Shown here: positions 1 through 5,987 of the stretch, piece by piece | How the letters are laid out: each line of letters starts with the position of its first letter | Numbering within the stretch: the first letter of the stretch is position 1 | Source: an uncultured Collinsella sp. | GTDB taxonomy: Bacteria; Actinomycetota; Coriobacteriia; Coriobacteriales; Coriobacteriaceae | Direction: 5' to 3' | NCBI GenBank assembly: GCA_900552295.1 | Contig: URZB01000078.1 | Location: 1 to 7,171, forward strand | DNA length: 7,171 nt | Made by a program: the position numbers and the translations under genes | Notes under the pieces: model-generated | What the model was told of the DNA's origin: nothing | Databases searched by the model: none | The model's input: the letters and a program-made list of their open reading frames with translations, nothing else

Positions 1-375
1 CGCGATGTACTGGCGGGCGAGCGAGCGTGGCTTTCCCACGAGCTCTCCTCGCTCGGGCTTTCCGTCGTGCCGTCGGATGCGAACTTCCTTTTAGTCCGCA
101 CGCCGGCGAAAGACATCCCCGAGCGCCTGTATAAACAGGGGGTTTTGGTCCGCACGTGCGACTCGTTTTCGGTACTGTCCCGTTTCTGGTGCCGCGTCGC
201 GGTGCGCACGCGCAAGGAGAACGCCCGGCTTGCGATGGCGTTCAGCCGCGCGCTTCGGGCGGAAGGCGCATCGGGCGAAGGCGAACCCGACGAACGGGGC
301 GGCGCTTCTTGCAGCGACGCTATGGCGGGCGCGGATGGCCGAGGCTCGGCGAAGGAGGTCGATACCCGTGGGTAG
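1..375 (+). CDS. cobD: CobD-like threonine-phosphate decarboxylase (PLP aminotransferase fold), 3' end only
   Basis: The window opens inside this gene; 124 codons and the TAG stop are visible. The reading frame gives the small C-terminal domain of a fold-type I class I/II aminotransferase of the HisC/CobD group: the VVPSDANFLLVR strand (about visible residues 22-33), then YKQGVLVRTCDSF, then CRVAVRTRKEN. The Arg before VAVRT is the position that binds the substrate carboxylate in this family. The catalytic PLP lysine lies upstream of the window. CobD makes (R)-1-amino-2-propanol O-2-phosphate, the linker of the nucleotide loop. HisC is an alternative by sequence, but the frame runs directly into cobQ, which favours CobD. 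The homologous part ends near base 261. The remaining 37 or so codons form a Gly/Ala/Asp/Glu-rich tail with no recognisable fold, and this tail DNA carries the cobQ ribosome site. The stop overlaps the cobQ start by 8 nt. Confidence 0.8.
   Translation, partial: RDVLAGERAWLSHELSSLGLSVVPSDANFLLVRTPAKDIPERLYKQGVLVRTCDSFSVLSRFWCRVAVRTRKENARLAMAFSRALRAEGASGEGEPDERGGASCSDAMAGADGRGSAKEVDTRG
352..359 (+). promoter_or_regulatory. Ribosome binding site that fixes the cobQ start
   Basis: AAGGAGGT lies 8 nt before the GTG at 368 and inside the last codons of cobD. The cobQ frame stays open far upstream (an ATG at 230 is possible), but this near-perfect Shine-Dalgarno sequence, and the fact that family homology begins only a few residues after 368, decide for the GTG. 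Confidence 0.85.
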
Positions 376-1867
376 GGCGAAGCCCATCATGATCCAGGGC
401 ACCATGTCGAACGCGGGGAAGAGCCTGCTTGCGGCGGGGCTGTGCCGTGTGCTTTCGCAGGACGGCCTGCGCGTGGCTCCCTTCAAGAGCCAGAACATGG
501 CGCTCAACAGCGGTGTCACGGCCGATGGGCTCGAGATGGGGCGCGCCCAGATCATGCAGGCCGAGGCGTGCGGCATCGCGCCCGACGTGCGCATGAACCC
601 CATCCTGCTCAAGCCCGAAAGCGACCACCGAAGCCAGCTCATCGTGGCCGGCAAGGCGCAGGGAGCCTTCGCTGCGAGGGACTACTTCGCGCGAAAGAAG
701 GCGCTCATGCCGCAGATTTTGGAGGCGTTCGATTCGCTTGCGGAGGAAAACGACGTCATCGTCATCGAGGGCGCCGGCAGCCCCGTCGAAATCAACCTTG
801 CCGAAAACGACATCGTCAACATGGGGCTCGCGCGCGCCGTGTCCTCCCCCGTGCTGCTCGCGGGCGACATCGACCCAGGCGGGGTGTTTGCCCAGCTCTA
901 CGGCACGGTCGCGCTCTTTGCGCCCGAGGATCGCGCTCTTTTGCGGGGGCTTGTGGTGAACAAGTTCCGCGGCGATGTGGAAATCCTGCGCCCGGGTTTG
1001 GCCCCGCTCGAGAAGATGTGCGGGGTTCCCGTCGTGGGGGTCGTGCCGTATCTTAAGCTCGACCTGGACGACGAGGACTCGCTCGCGCCGCGCCTATCTG
1101 CCCGCGAGGCGCGCGGCGTCATCGACGTCGCCGTCGTGCGCCTTCCGCATCTGTCGAACTTCACCGACTTCGACCCGCTTTCGCGCGTGCCCGGCGTGGG
1201 CGTGCGCTACGTTTCCTTGTCGACCGATCTGGGCCGACCCGACCTGGTGGTGCTCCCCGGCTCGAAGACCACGCTCGACGACGCGCGCTGGCTTGCGGCT
1301 AGCGGCATCGGAGCCTGTGTACGCGCGCTTTCGGGCGCGGGCACGCCGGTGCTCGGCATATGCGGAGGCTACCAGCTTTTGGGAGACAAGCTTTCCGATC
1401 CGCACGGCAGGGAAGGCGCTGGCACCGCGCGCGGGCTCGGGCTCATCCCTGCAAGTACGGTGTTCAAGGAGGAAAAGCGCCTCGCCCAGTCGGAGCTGCG
1501 CATCACAGGCGCCCAAGGCGCGTTTTCGGTGTGGAACGGCATGACGGCGCGCGGGTACGAGATTCACGACGGCGAAACGACCGTCTCCTGCGCCCCTGCG
1601 GGCACGATTGGCGGCAAACCAGAAGGCGCGGCCTGCGGAAACGTGTTCGGAACCTATCTCCACGGCCTGTTCGACGAACCGGGGGTGGCGCTCGCCCTCG
1701 CGCGCTCGCTCGCGCGCATGCGCGGCCTGCCCGAGAGCGTCGTGGGTGCTGCGGGCGCGGCGTCCGCGGCCGATCACCGTGCGCGCGAGTTCGACCGCCT
1801 GGCCGACGTCGTGCGCGGGGCGCTCGACATGGAGTATGTCTACCGCATTATCGAGGAGGGCGTATGA
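368..1867 (+). CDS. cobQ: Cobyric acid synthase (adenosylcobyrinic acid a,c-diamide amidotransferase)
   Basis: CobQ (CbiP in anaerobic-pathway naming) uses glutamine and ATP in the cytoplasm to amidate side chains b, d, e and g of adenosylcobyrinic acid a,c-diamide, giving adenosylcobyric acid. The 499-residue product has the family's usual length. The N-terminal synthetase domain shows the P-loop-like GTMSNAGKS (11-19), PFKSQNMALNSG (38-49), EMGRAQIMQAEACG (56-69), EGAGSPVEINL (134-144) and DIDPGG (168-172 region). The C-terminal class I glutamine amidotransferase domain begins near 250 and shows LPGSKTT (296-302), the nucleophile elbow GICGGYQ with Cys332, and YLHGLF with the catalytic His432. 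No key residue is missing. The GTG start at 368 is supported by its ribosome site. The gene overlaps cobD by 8 nt and the next gene by 4 nt (ATGA), so it sits in mid-operon. Confidence 0.96.
   Translation: MGRAKPIMIQGTMSNAGKSLLAAGLCRVLSQDGLRVAPFKSQNMALNSGVTADGLEMGRAQIMQAEACGIAPDVRMNPILLKPESDHRSQLIVAGKAQGAFAARDYFARKKALMPQILEAFDSLAEENDVIVIEGAGSPVEINLAENDIVNMGLARAVSSPVLLAGDIDPGGVFAQLYGTVALFAPEDRALLRGLVVNKFRGDVEILRPGLAPLEKMCGVPVVGVVPYLKLDLDDEDSLAPRLSAREARGVIDVAVVRLPHLSNFTDFDPLSRVPGVGVRYVSLSTDLGRPDLVVLPGSKTTLDDARWLAASGIGACVRALSGAGTPVLGICGGYQLLGDKLSDPHGREGAGTARGLGLIPASTVFKEEKRLAQSELRITGAQGAFSVWNGMTARGYEIHDGETTVSCAPAGTIGGKPEGAACGNVFGTYLHGLFDEPGVALALARSLARMRGLPESVVGAAGAASAADHRAREFDRLADVVRGALDMEYVYRIIEEGV
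1853..1860 (+). promoter_or_regulatory. Ribosome binding site of the adenosyltransferase gene
   Basis: GAGGAGGG sits at the end of cobQ, ending 3 nt before the ATG at 1864 (4 nt from the AGGAGG core), which is rather close. The reading frame is open for about 500 bases further upstream, so this site together with the ATGA overlap chooses the start. Confidence 0.7.
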
Positions 1868-2379
1868 TCCACGTGTATCATGGCGACGGCAAAGGCAAGA
1901 CCACGGCGGCGATGGGCCTCGCCCTTCGCATGCTCGCCGCAGGCCGCCGCGTCGTCGTCGTGCAGTTCCTGAAAGACGGCGAAAGCGGGGAGGTGCGCCT
2001 GCTCGCCGAGCATTTCGGCGTGCCCGTGTTCGCGGGGAAGGCGTCGGACAAGTTTACCTGGTCCATGACGTCGGAAGAACTTGCCGCGACGCGCGAGCTG
2101 CACGATGGGAACCTCGCTTCCGCGCTTGCCGAGCTCGAGGGCGCGCAGGAGGGGCTGCTCGTGCTTGACGAGGCGTTCGACGCGCTTTCGAAGGGGCTTG
2201 TCGACGAGGCACTCGTGGACCGCGCGCTCGATATGTCCGCGCGCGGCGTCGAAGTAGCGCTCACCGGGCGCGCGCCTTCCCGCAAGATCGTGGAGAAGGC
2301 CGACTACATAACCGAGATGCGGTGCGAGAAACACCCCTACGCTCAGGGGATAGGTGCAAGGGAAGGAGTGGAGTACTAG
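1864..2379 (+). CDS. cobO: Corrinoid adenosyltransferase, CobA/CobO/BtuR type
   Basis: This enzyme transfers the 5'-deoxyadenosyl group of ATP to reduced cobalt in cob(I)alamin, cobinamide or cobyrinic acid diamide. The 171-residue product is at the compact end for the family. It opens at once with the P-loop GDGKGKTT (7-14), has the Walker B-like LLVLDEAFDALSKGL (98-112), the TGRAPS segment (134-139) and the family C-terminus KHPYAQGIGAREGVEY (156-171). The short N-terminus before the P-loop means the extra N-terminal helix found in longer homologues such as the Salmonella enzyme is absent. The ATG overlaps the cobQ TGA in the ATGA arrangement, and the stop abuts the next gene. Its place next to cobQ fits the need to adenosylate before amidation in this pathway. 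The PduO and EutT families are unrelated in fold and are not supported here. Confidence 0.93.
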   Translation: MIHVYHGDGKGKTTAAMGLALRMLAAGRRVVVVQFLKDGESGEVRLLAEHFGVPVFAGKASDKFTWSMTSEELAATRELHDGNLASALAELEGAQEGLLVLDEAFDALSKGLVDEALVDRALDMSARGVEVALTGRAPSRKIVEKADYITEMRCEKHPYAQGIGAREGVEY

Positions 2380-3021
2380 ATGGATTCCAAGGAGATGGCG
2401 CCCGGCGACATCGAGCGGCGCAGCTTTGAGATCATCACCGAAGAGCTCGGCGGCCGCACGTTCCCGCCGCTCGAAGAACCCGTCGTGAAGCGCGTCATCC
2501 ACACCACTGCTGACTTCTCGTACGCCGATTCCCTCGTGTTCACCCATGACGCCGCGCACTGTGCGCTCGACGCACTGCGCGCAGGGGCCACGGTGCTCAC
2601 CGATACGAACATGGCGCTCGCAGGCATAAGCAAGCCCGCGCTCGCGAAGATCGGCTGCAAGGCCGTGTGCTACATGGCCGACCCTGATGTCGCCGCAACG
2701 GCGCGCGCCGCGGGCACGACTCGCGCCGTTGCGAGCATGGACAAAGCTTGCGGCATCGAGGGCCCGCTCATCGTGGCCGTCGGCAACGCTCCCACAGCAC
2801 TTCTGCGCCTCGCCGAGCTCATGGACGCGGGGAAGATCGCGCCCGCGCTCGTCGTTGGGGTGCCGGTCGGGTTTGTGAACGTGGTCGAGGCGAAAGAGGA
2901 GCTACTCGCGCGACGCGTTCCGGCCATCGTCGCGAGGGGTCGCAAGGGCGGCTCGACCGTGGCGGCCGCCATTATGAACGCGCTGCTCTACGAGATCACG
3001 CGCCCAGGCGGCCCGAAGTGA
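2380..3021 (+). CDS. cbiC: Precorrin-8X / cobalt-precorrin-8 methylmutase
   Basis: CbiC (CobH in the aerobic pathway) moves the C-11 methyl group to C-12, turning (cobalt-)precorrin-8 into (hydrogeno)cobyrinic acid. The 213-residue length is typical. Family motifs run the whole length: VIHTTADF (39-46) with the expected catalytic His41, DTNMALAGI (75-83), VGNAPTAL (134-141), GVPVGFVNVVEAKE (160-173) and RGRKGGSTVAAA (186-197). The ATG follows the stop of the preceding gene with no gap, and an AAGGAG element (2363-2368) lies 11 nt upstream. I use the cbi name because anaerobic cobalt-early synthesis is usual for gut Coriobacteriia; nothing in this window proves which pathway is used, since the diagnostic genes (cbiK/cbiX, cbiD, cbiG or cobG, cobN) are not included. 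Confidence 0.95.
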   Translation: MDSKEMAPGDIERRSFEIITEELGGRTFPPLEEPVVKRVIHTTADFSYADSLVFTHDAAHCALDALRAGATVLTDTNMALAGISKPALAKIGCKAVCYMADPDVAATARAAGTTRAVASMDKACGIEGPLIVAVGNAPTALLRLAELMDAGKIAPALVVGVPVGFVNVVEAKEELLARRVPAIVARGRKGGSTVAAAIMNALLYEITRPGGPK

Positions 3022-3791
3022 CGGCGCCCGCATCCGCGCCGGCGCTGCGCATCTTCGCCGGCACCACCGAGGGCCGACTTCTGTGCGAATGGGCGAGCGG
3101 GGCGGGCATCCCCGCCCGTGCCTACGCGGCAACCGAGTACGGAGGCGAGCTTTTGGGCGAGCTTCCGGGCATCGAGGTGCATGCGGGCAGGCTCGACGAG
3201 GCCGACATGGAGCGTGAGCTTTCCGGCGCGCGCATCGTCGTCGATGCCACGCACCCCTTCGCTACGCTCGCAAGCGGCAACATCCGGGCCGCTTCGCTCG
3301 CCGTGGGTGCACGATGCCTGCGCCTTGCGCGCCCGGCCGAGGCGCTACCCAAAGGCGTCGTGCCGGTCGCGTCGATCGCCTGCGCGGCGCGCTTTCTCTC
3401 CGAGAACCCGGGTCGCGCGCTTCTCACGACGGGGAGCAAGGAGCTTGCTCCCTACACGCGTGTCGCCGATTTCGCGGACCGCTTCTTCGTGCGTGTGCTC
3501 CCGCTGCCCGGCGCTATAACGAAGTGCATCGACGCGGGGTTTTCGCCGTCGCACGTCATCGGCATGCAGGGGCCCTTCACCCGCGAGCTCAACGAGGCGA
3601 TGCTTCGGCAGGTGGGCGCCCAGTGGCTTGTGACCAAGGACTCGGGAACCGTAGGCGGCACGGCCGAGAAGCTCGCCGCCGCGCGCGACGCGGGAGCGCA
3701 CTGCATCGTGGTCACCCGTCCCGCCGAGGGAGACGGGGCCCTTTCGCTTCGGGAAGTGGAAGACGCGCTCTTACGGGAGTTCGCGCGATAG
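3018..3791 (+). CDS. cbiJ: Precorrin-6A / cobalt-precorrin-6A reductase
   Basis: CbiJ (CobK) reduces the corrin macrocycle of (cobalt-)precorrin-6A with a pyridine nucleotide. From the GTG at 3018 the product has 257 residues, the usual size. Visible family motifs are FAGTTEGR (13-20), DATHPFA (76-82), LLTTGSKEL (135-143), MQGPFTRELN (183-192), TKDSGTVGGTAEK (206-218) and VTRP (232-235). The GTG overlaps the cbiC stop as GTGA. No clear Shine-Dalgarno sequence is visible before it, so translation probably depends on coupling to cbiC. No closer in-frame ATG precedes the FAGTTEGR motif. It is the last gene of the operon in this window: the TAG at 3789-3791 is followed by non-coding sequence. In the pathway it acts before CbiC although it is encoded after it. 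Confidence 0.94.
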   Translation: MTAPASAPALRIFAGTTEGRLLCEWASGAGIPARAYAATEYGGELLGELPGIEVHAGRLDEADMERELSGARIVVDATHPFATLASGNIRAASLAVGARCLRLARPAEALPKGVVPVASIACAARFLSENPGRALLTTGSKELAPYTRVADFADRFFVRVLPLPGAITKCIDAGFSPSHVIGMQGPFTRELNEAMLRQVGAQWLVTKDSGTVGGTAEKLAAARDAGAHCIVVTRPAEGDGALSLREVEDALLREFAR

Positions 3792-3825
3792 GCGCTCGCC
3801 GCGCCTGCGTTCCCTCCCGCCCGCG

Positions 3826-3933
3826 AGGAGGAGCGCCTCGAGCAAGCTCGAACCGTACAAGACCGTCATCCGCCAAAAGTTCGAGGACGACGCCCGGAAC
3901 TGGCGCAAGCAGCCCTTCAATAAGTTGCGGTGA
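3826..3933 (+). pseudogene. Decayed transposase fragment, IS21 IstA-like
   Basis: Frame 1 of the intergenic region, from about 3826 to the TGA at 3931, reads like the start of the linker after the helix-turn-helix of an IS21-family IstA transposase: SSKLEPYKTVIRQKFEDD (3838-3891), then ARNWRKQ (3892-3912). In IstA proteins a 'SKLDPYK' segment is commonly followed some 20 residues later by 'RKQRHTA'. Here resemblance stops exactly at RKQ, and six bases later the palindromic repeat begins. There is no start codon, no DDE catalytic domain and no IstB gene, so this is at most about 30 residues of a roughly 400-500-residue protein. The match is from memory of the family and a short segment; other DDE transposases with a similar linker are possible. 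Confidence 0.45.
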
Positions 3934-3994
3934 AATAGTGTCTGTTTTTGCTGCTAGATAGCATATTCAGTCCCTAATTCACCGCAACTTGTTG
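3918..3994. repeat. 77-bp imperfect palindrome between the convergent operons
   Basis: Arms at 3918-3938 and 3974-3994 are reverse complements over 21 bp with two mismatches (3921/3991 and 3935/3977). The perfect 13-bp core is AAGTTGCGGTGAA (3922-3934) against TTCACCGCAACTT (3978-3990). Symmetry continues in weaker form into the spacer (for example CTG 3942-3944 with CAG 3968-3970, and TGCT 3949-3952 with AGCA 3960-3963) around a centre at 3956, so the whole element can fold as one long hairpin, about 28 of 38 positions pairing by hand count. Neither side is followed by a run of T, so it is not a classical intrinsic terminator, though it could protect mRNA 3' ends or stop transcription with a factor. 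A small non-autonomous mobile element or REP-like repeat is an alternative. Confidence 0.75.
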
Positions 3995-4002
3995 GTGGTG
4001 GC

Positions 4003-5217
4003 TTACTGGTAGCGTAGGCACTCCACCGGGTCGAGCTTTGCTGCGCGGCGAGCGGGGTAGAAGCCAAAGATTACGCCGATGCCGACGGAGACGGCAAACG
4101 CGATCAACACTGTCGTAATGGAGAAGCTTGGCGTGATCGTCCCGGTAGCTCCAAACTCGCTCATGATGCCCGAGCTTGCGGCAAAGAACGTGAGTCCCCA
4201 TGCCAGCAGATAGCCAATCAGGACACCCAACAGTCCGCCGGTGACGCACAGCGCCGAGGACTCGGCCAAAAACTGCGCGGTGATATCACGACGACTGGCG
4301 CCCAGAGCGCGGCGGATGCCGATCTCGCGAATGCGCTCCGTTACGTTGGTAAGCATCATATTCATAATGCCGATACCGCCGACAAGCAGCGAGATGCTGG
4401 CGACAGCACCCATGATGAGCGAGAATGCGCCCATAAAGGAGTTGAGTGCATCGATAGCGCTTTTCATGGAGGTTGCCGATACACTGTCGTACTCGTCCTC
4501 CTCCTCGATGCCCTTCATCGCGCGCACCTTGGACTCGATGGTTTTGCAGAGCTCATCCATGTCCGTGCCCTCGGCGGCAAGTGCCGTCACGCTGGGGAAT
4601 GAAGGATTCTCGTCGCCAAACAGTCCGGAGATAGTTTCGCGTGGCATATACAGCGTGAGCGAGCCCATGGAGTCGCTGCCGCCATCAATCACGCCTACAA
4701 TCTGCACCTCGCCGTTGGACACCTTGATGGTTTTCCCCAGCGCATCCTGTTCGTTGCCGTAAAGCTGATCGGCGCCGTTGCGGCTGATGAGCGCCACGCG
4801 CGAGCCTGATTGGGACTCGGCCTGGGAATAGGTGCGCCCCGCAACGAGCTTGCTGGCCCCCACGGCGTCGAGCATGTCGCTATCGACACCCTGTGCCATG
4901 ACGGTATAGCTTTTATCGCCGGTCTTATACTCGGTATACGCGCTGTCGACAATGCCGATCTGCTCTATCTGCGGCACCAGTTTTTGAAGCTTCTCGATGT
5001 CCGACTCGGTGAGTTCTTGCGACGAATAGATTTGCACCATGCGTGCCGCATTGAGGCCCAGACTGTTGACCAGGCTGTTTTGGATACCGCCGATGAGCGA
5101 AGTCATGGCGATAACCGAGGCGATGCCGATGACAATGCCCAGGATGGTGAGCAGGCTGCGCCCCTTGTTGGCTTCGAGCGAGTGAAGGGCTTCCTGGATG
5201 AGATCGCGGGCGCTCAT
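4003..5217 (-). CDS. MacB/YknZ-type ABC transporter permease
   Basis: A 404-residue type VII (mechanotransmission) ABC permease without a fused ATPase. It has the family layout: a cytoplasmic amphipathic start, TM1 at about 21-44 (LLTILGIVIGIASVIAM), a large extracytoplasmic MacB_PCD domain (about 45-262), then the FtsX-like block with TM2 (about 265-288), the conserved coupling segment NVTERIREIGIRRALGA (291-307), TM3 (about 322-346) and TM4 (about 367-387), closing with the typical FYPARRAAKLDPVECLRYQ. Such permeases work as dimers with a separate ATPase and do not pass substrate through the helices; they transmit ATP-driven movement to the outer domain and the adaptor. The ATG at 5217 overlaps the ATPase stop by 4 nt (ATGA). 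The substrate is unknown; relatives export peptides, macrolides or lipoproteins. The stop lies 8 bp from the palindromic repeat. Confidence 0.93.
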   Translation of the reverse strand: MSARDLIQEALHSLEANKGRSLLTILGIVIGIASVIAMTSLIGGIQNSLVNSLGLNAARMVQIYSSQELTESDIEKLQKLVPQIEQIGIVDSAYTEYKTGDKSYTVMAQGVDSDMLDAVGASKLVAGRTYSQAESQSGSRVALISRNGADQLYGNEQDALGKTIKVSNGEVQIVGVIDGGSDSMGSLTLYMPRETISGLFGDENPSFPSVTALAAEGTDMDELCKTIESKVRAMKGIEEEDEYDSVSATSMKSAIDALNSFMGAFSLIMGAVASISLLVGGIGIMNMMLTNVTERIREIGIRRALGASRRDITAQFLAESSALCVTGGLLGVLIGYLLAWGLTFFAASSGIMSEFGATGTITPSFSITTVLIAFAVSVGIGVIFGFYPARRAAKLDPVECLRYQ

Positions 5218-5987
5218 GCCACCACTCCTTTCGGCGGGTTGGTGGAGGCGGAAATCATGGGCAGGCTATCTACGGCGCTGCGCAGGGTCCGCGGTGCATG
5301 TGGAATATACGCGCCGTCGTGAATGCGACCGTCGCGGATGGTCATGGCACGGTCGGCCTCGGCGGCGATGCCGGGGTCGTGTGTGATAAGCACGATGGTT
5401 TTGCCGCGCTTCTGGAGCTTATGGAAGGTCTCCATCACAAGCGCTCCAGTGGCGGAGTCCAGGTTTCCCGTCGGCTCGTCGGCCAGAATGATGGGCGGAT
5501 CGTTGACGAGGGCGCGCGCGATGGCGACGCGTTGCATCTGTCCACCCGAGAGTTCCGATATGCGGTGGTCCCAATGGTCGACCGGTAGCGTGACGGCTTG
5601 CAGCGCGTGCACGGCGCGCATCTCGCGCTGGTTGCGCGGCACATTGGTGTAGGACAGCGGCAGCATGACGTTTTCGATAACCGACAGACGCGGCAGCAGG
5701 TTGAAACTCTGAAAGACAAAGCCGATGCTCAGCGCACGCACCTCGGTGAGCTCATCATCGTCGAGTTCGGCGACATTGAGGCCCTGCAGGTAATAGTCGC
5801 CCGCCGTCGGTTTGTCCAAGCAACCCAGGATGTTCATGAGCGTCGACTTGCCCGAGCCCGAGGGGCCGGTGATGGCGACGAACTCACCGGGGTCCACCGC
5901 CAGGCTCACATTGTGCAGGATGTGAGCGCAACCGGCCTCGCTCTCAAAGATGCGGTGCACGTTGCGGATGTCGATGACGGGGCGCAT
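5214..5987 (-). CDS. ABC transporter ATPase, MacB/LolD/YknY type
   Basis: A 257-residue nucleotide-binding subunit that powers the neighbouring permease. All catalytic elements are intact: Walker [10 protein letters not shown] (41-49), Q-loop VFQSFNLLP with Gln93, signature LSGGQMQR (146-153), Walker B IILADEP with Glu171 (166-172), D-loop GNLDS (174-178) and H-loop His203. The spacing and the [16 protein letters not shown] segment (50-64) are those of the MacB/LolD/YknY/SalX group. The fold normally ends soon after the DGRIHDG segment (219-225); about 32 further residues, rich in Pro, Ser and Ala, form a tail of unknown use. The ATG shares one base with the adaptor's stop (TAATG), with a GAGGG ribosome site (5994-5998, minus strand) 6 nt upstream. 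It is the middle gene of a three-gene operon. Confidence 0.95.
   Translation of the reverse strand: MRPVIDIRNVHRIFESEAGCAHILHNVSLAVDPGEFVAITGPSGSGKSTLMNILGCLDKPTAGDYYLQGLNVAELDDDELTEVRALSIGFVFQSFNLLPRLSVIENVMLPLSYTNVPRNQREMRAVHALQAVTLPVDHWDHRISELSGGQMQRVAIARALVNDPPIILADEPTGNLDSATGALVMETFHKLQKRGKTIVLITHDPGIAAEADRAMTIRDGRIHDGAYIPHAPRTLRSAVDSLPMISASTNPPKGVVA
5225..5231 (-). promoter_or_regulatory. Ribosome binding site of the permease gene
   Basis: Read on the minus strand, AAAGGAG lies 7 nt before the ATG at 5217, within the last codons of the ATPase gene. It supports this start and independent ribosome loading in addition to the stop-start overlap. Confidence 0.75.

Larger units (their letters stand above)
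3792..4002. other. Convergent intergenic region, no intact gene
   Basis: These 211 bp separate the two operons, which point at each other. The first 34 bp after the cbiJ stop are very GC-rich and carry nothing I recognise. The rest holds the transposase remnant and the palindrome listed separately. A short stem TCGAG-CAAG-CTCGA (3838-3851) sits inside the remnant, but no T run follows it, so I see no classical terminator for either operon. Confidence 0.7.

Noticed and set aside
230..367. Upstream ATG at 230 as the cobQ start
   Set aside because: The extra 46 residues are Arg/Ala-rich and lie inside cobD in another frame; the GTG at 368 has a much better ribosome site and gives the family length.
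91..654. Long open frame on the minus strand opposite cobD and cobQ
   Set aside because: It lies antisense to two genes with clear family motifs, and high GC content leaves complementary frames open. Its protein is Arg/Ala/Ser-rich with no recognisable motif.
1094..2559. Further long minus-strand frames (1094-1777 and 1840-2559)
   Set aside because: Both are complements of cobQ, the adenosyltransferase and cbiC; they have no ribosome site I could support and no family resemblance.
2748..3017. Upstream ATG extension of cbiJ from 2748
   Set aside because: It would place 90 residues of low-complexity Arg/Gly/His sequence over cbiC; family homology starts just after the GTG at 3018.
3918..3994. 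Intrinsic (rho-independent) terminator
   Set aside because: The hairpin has a long interrupted stem, and no run of T follows the arm on either strand.
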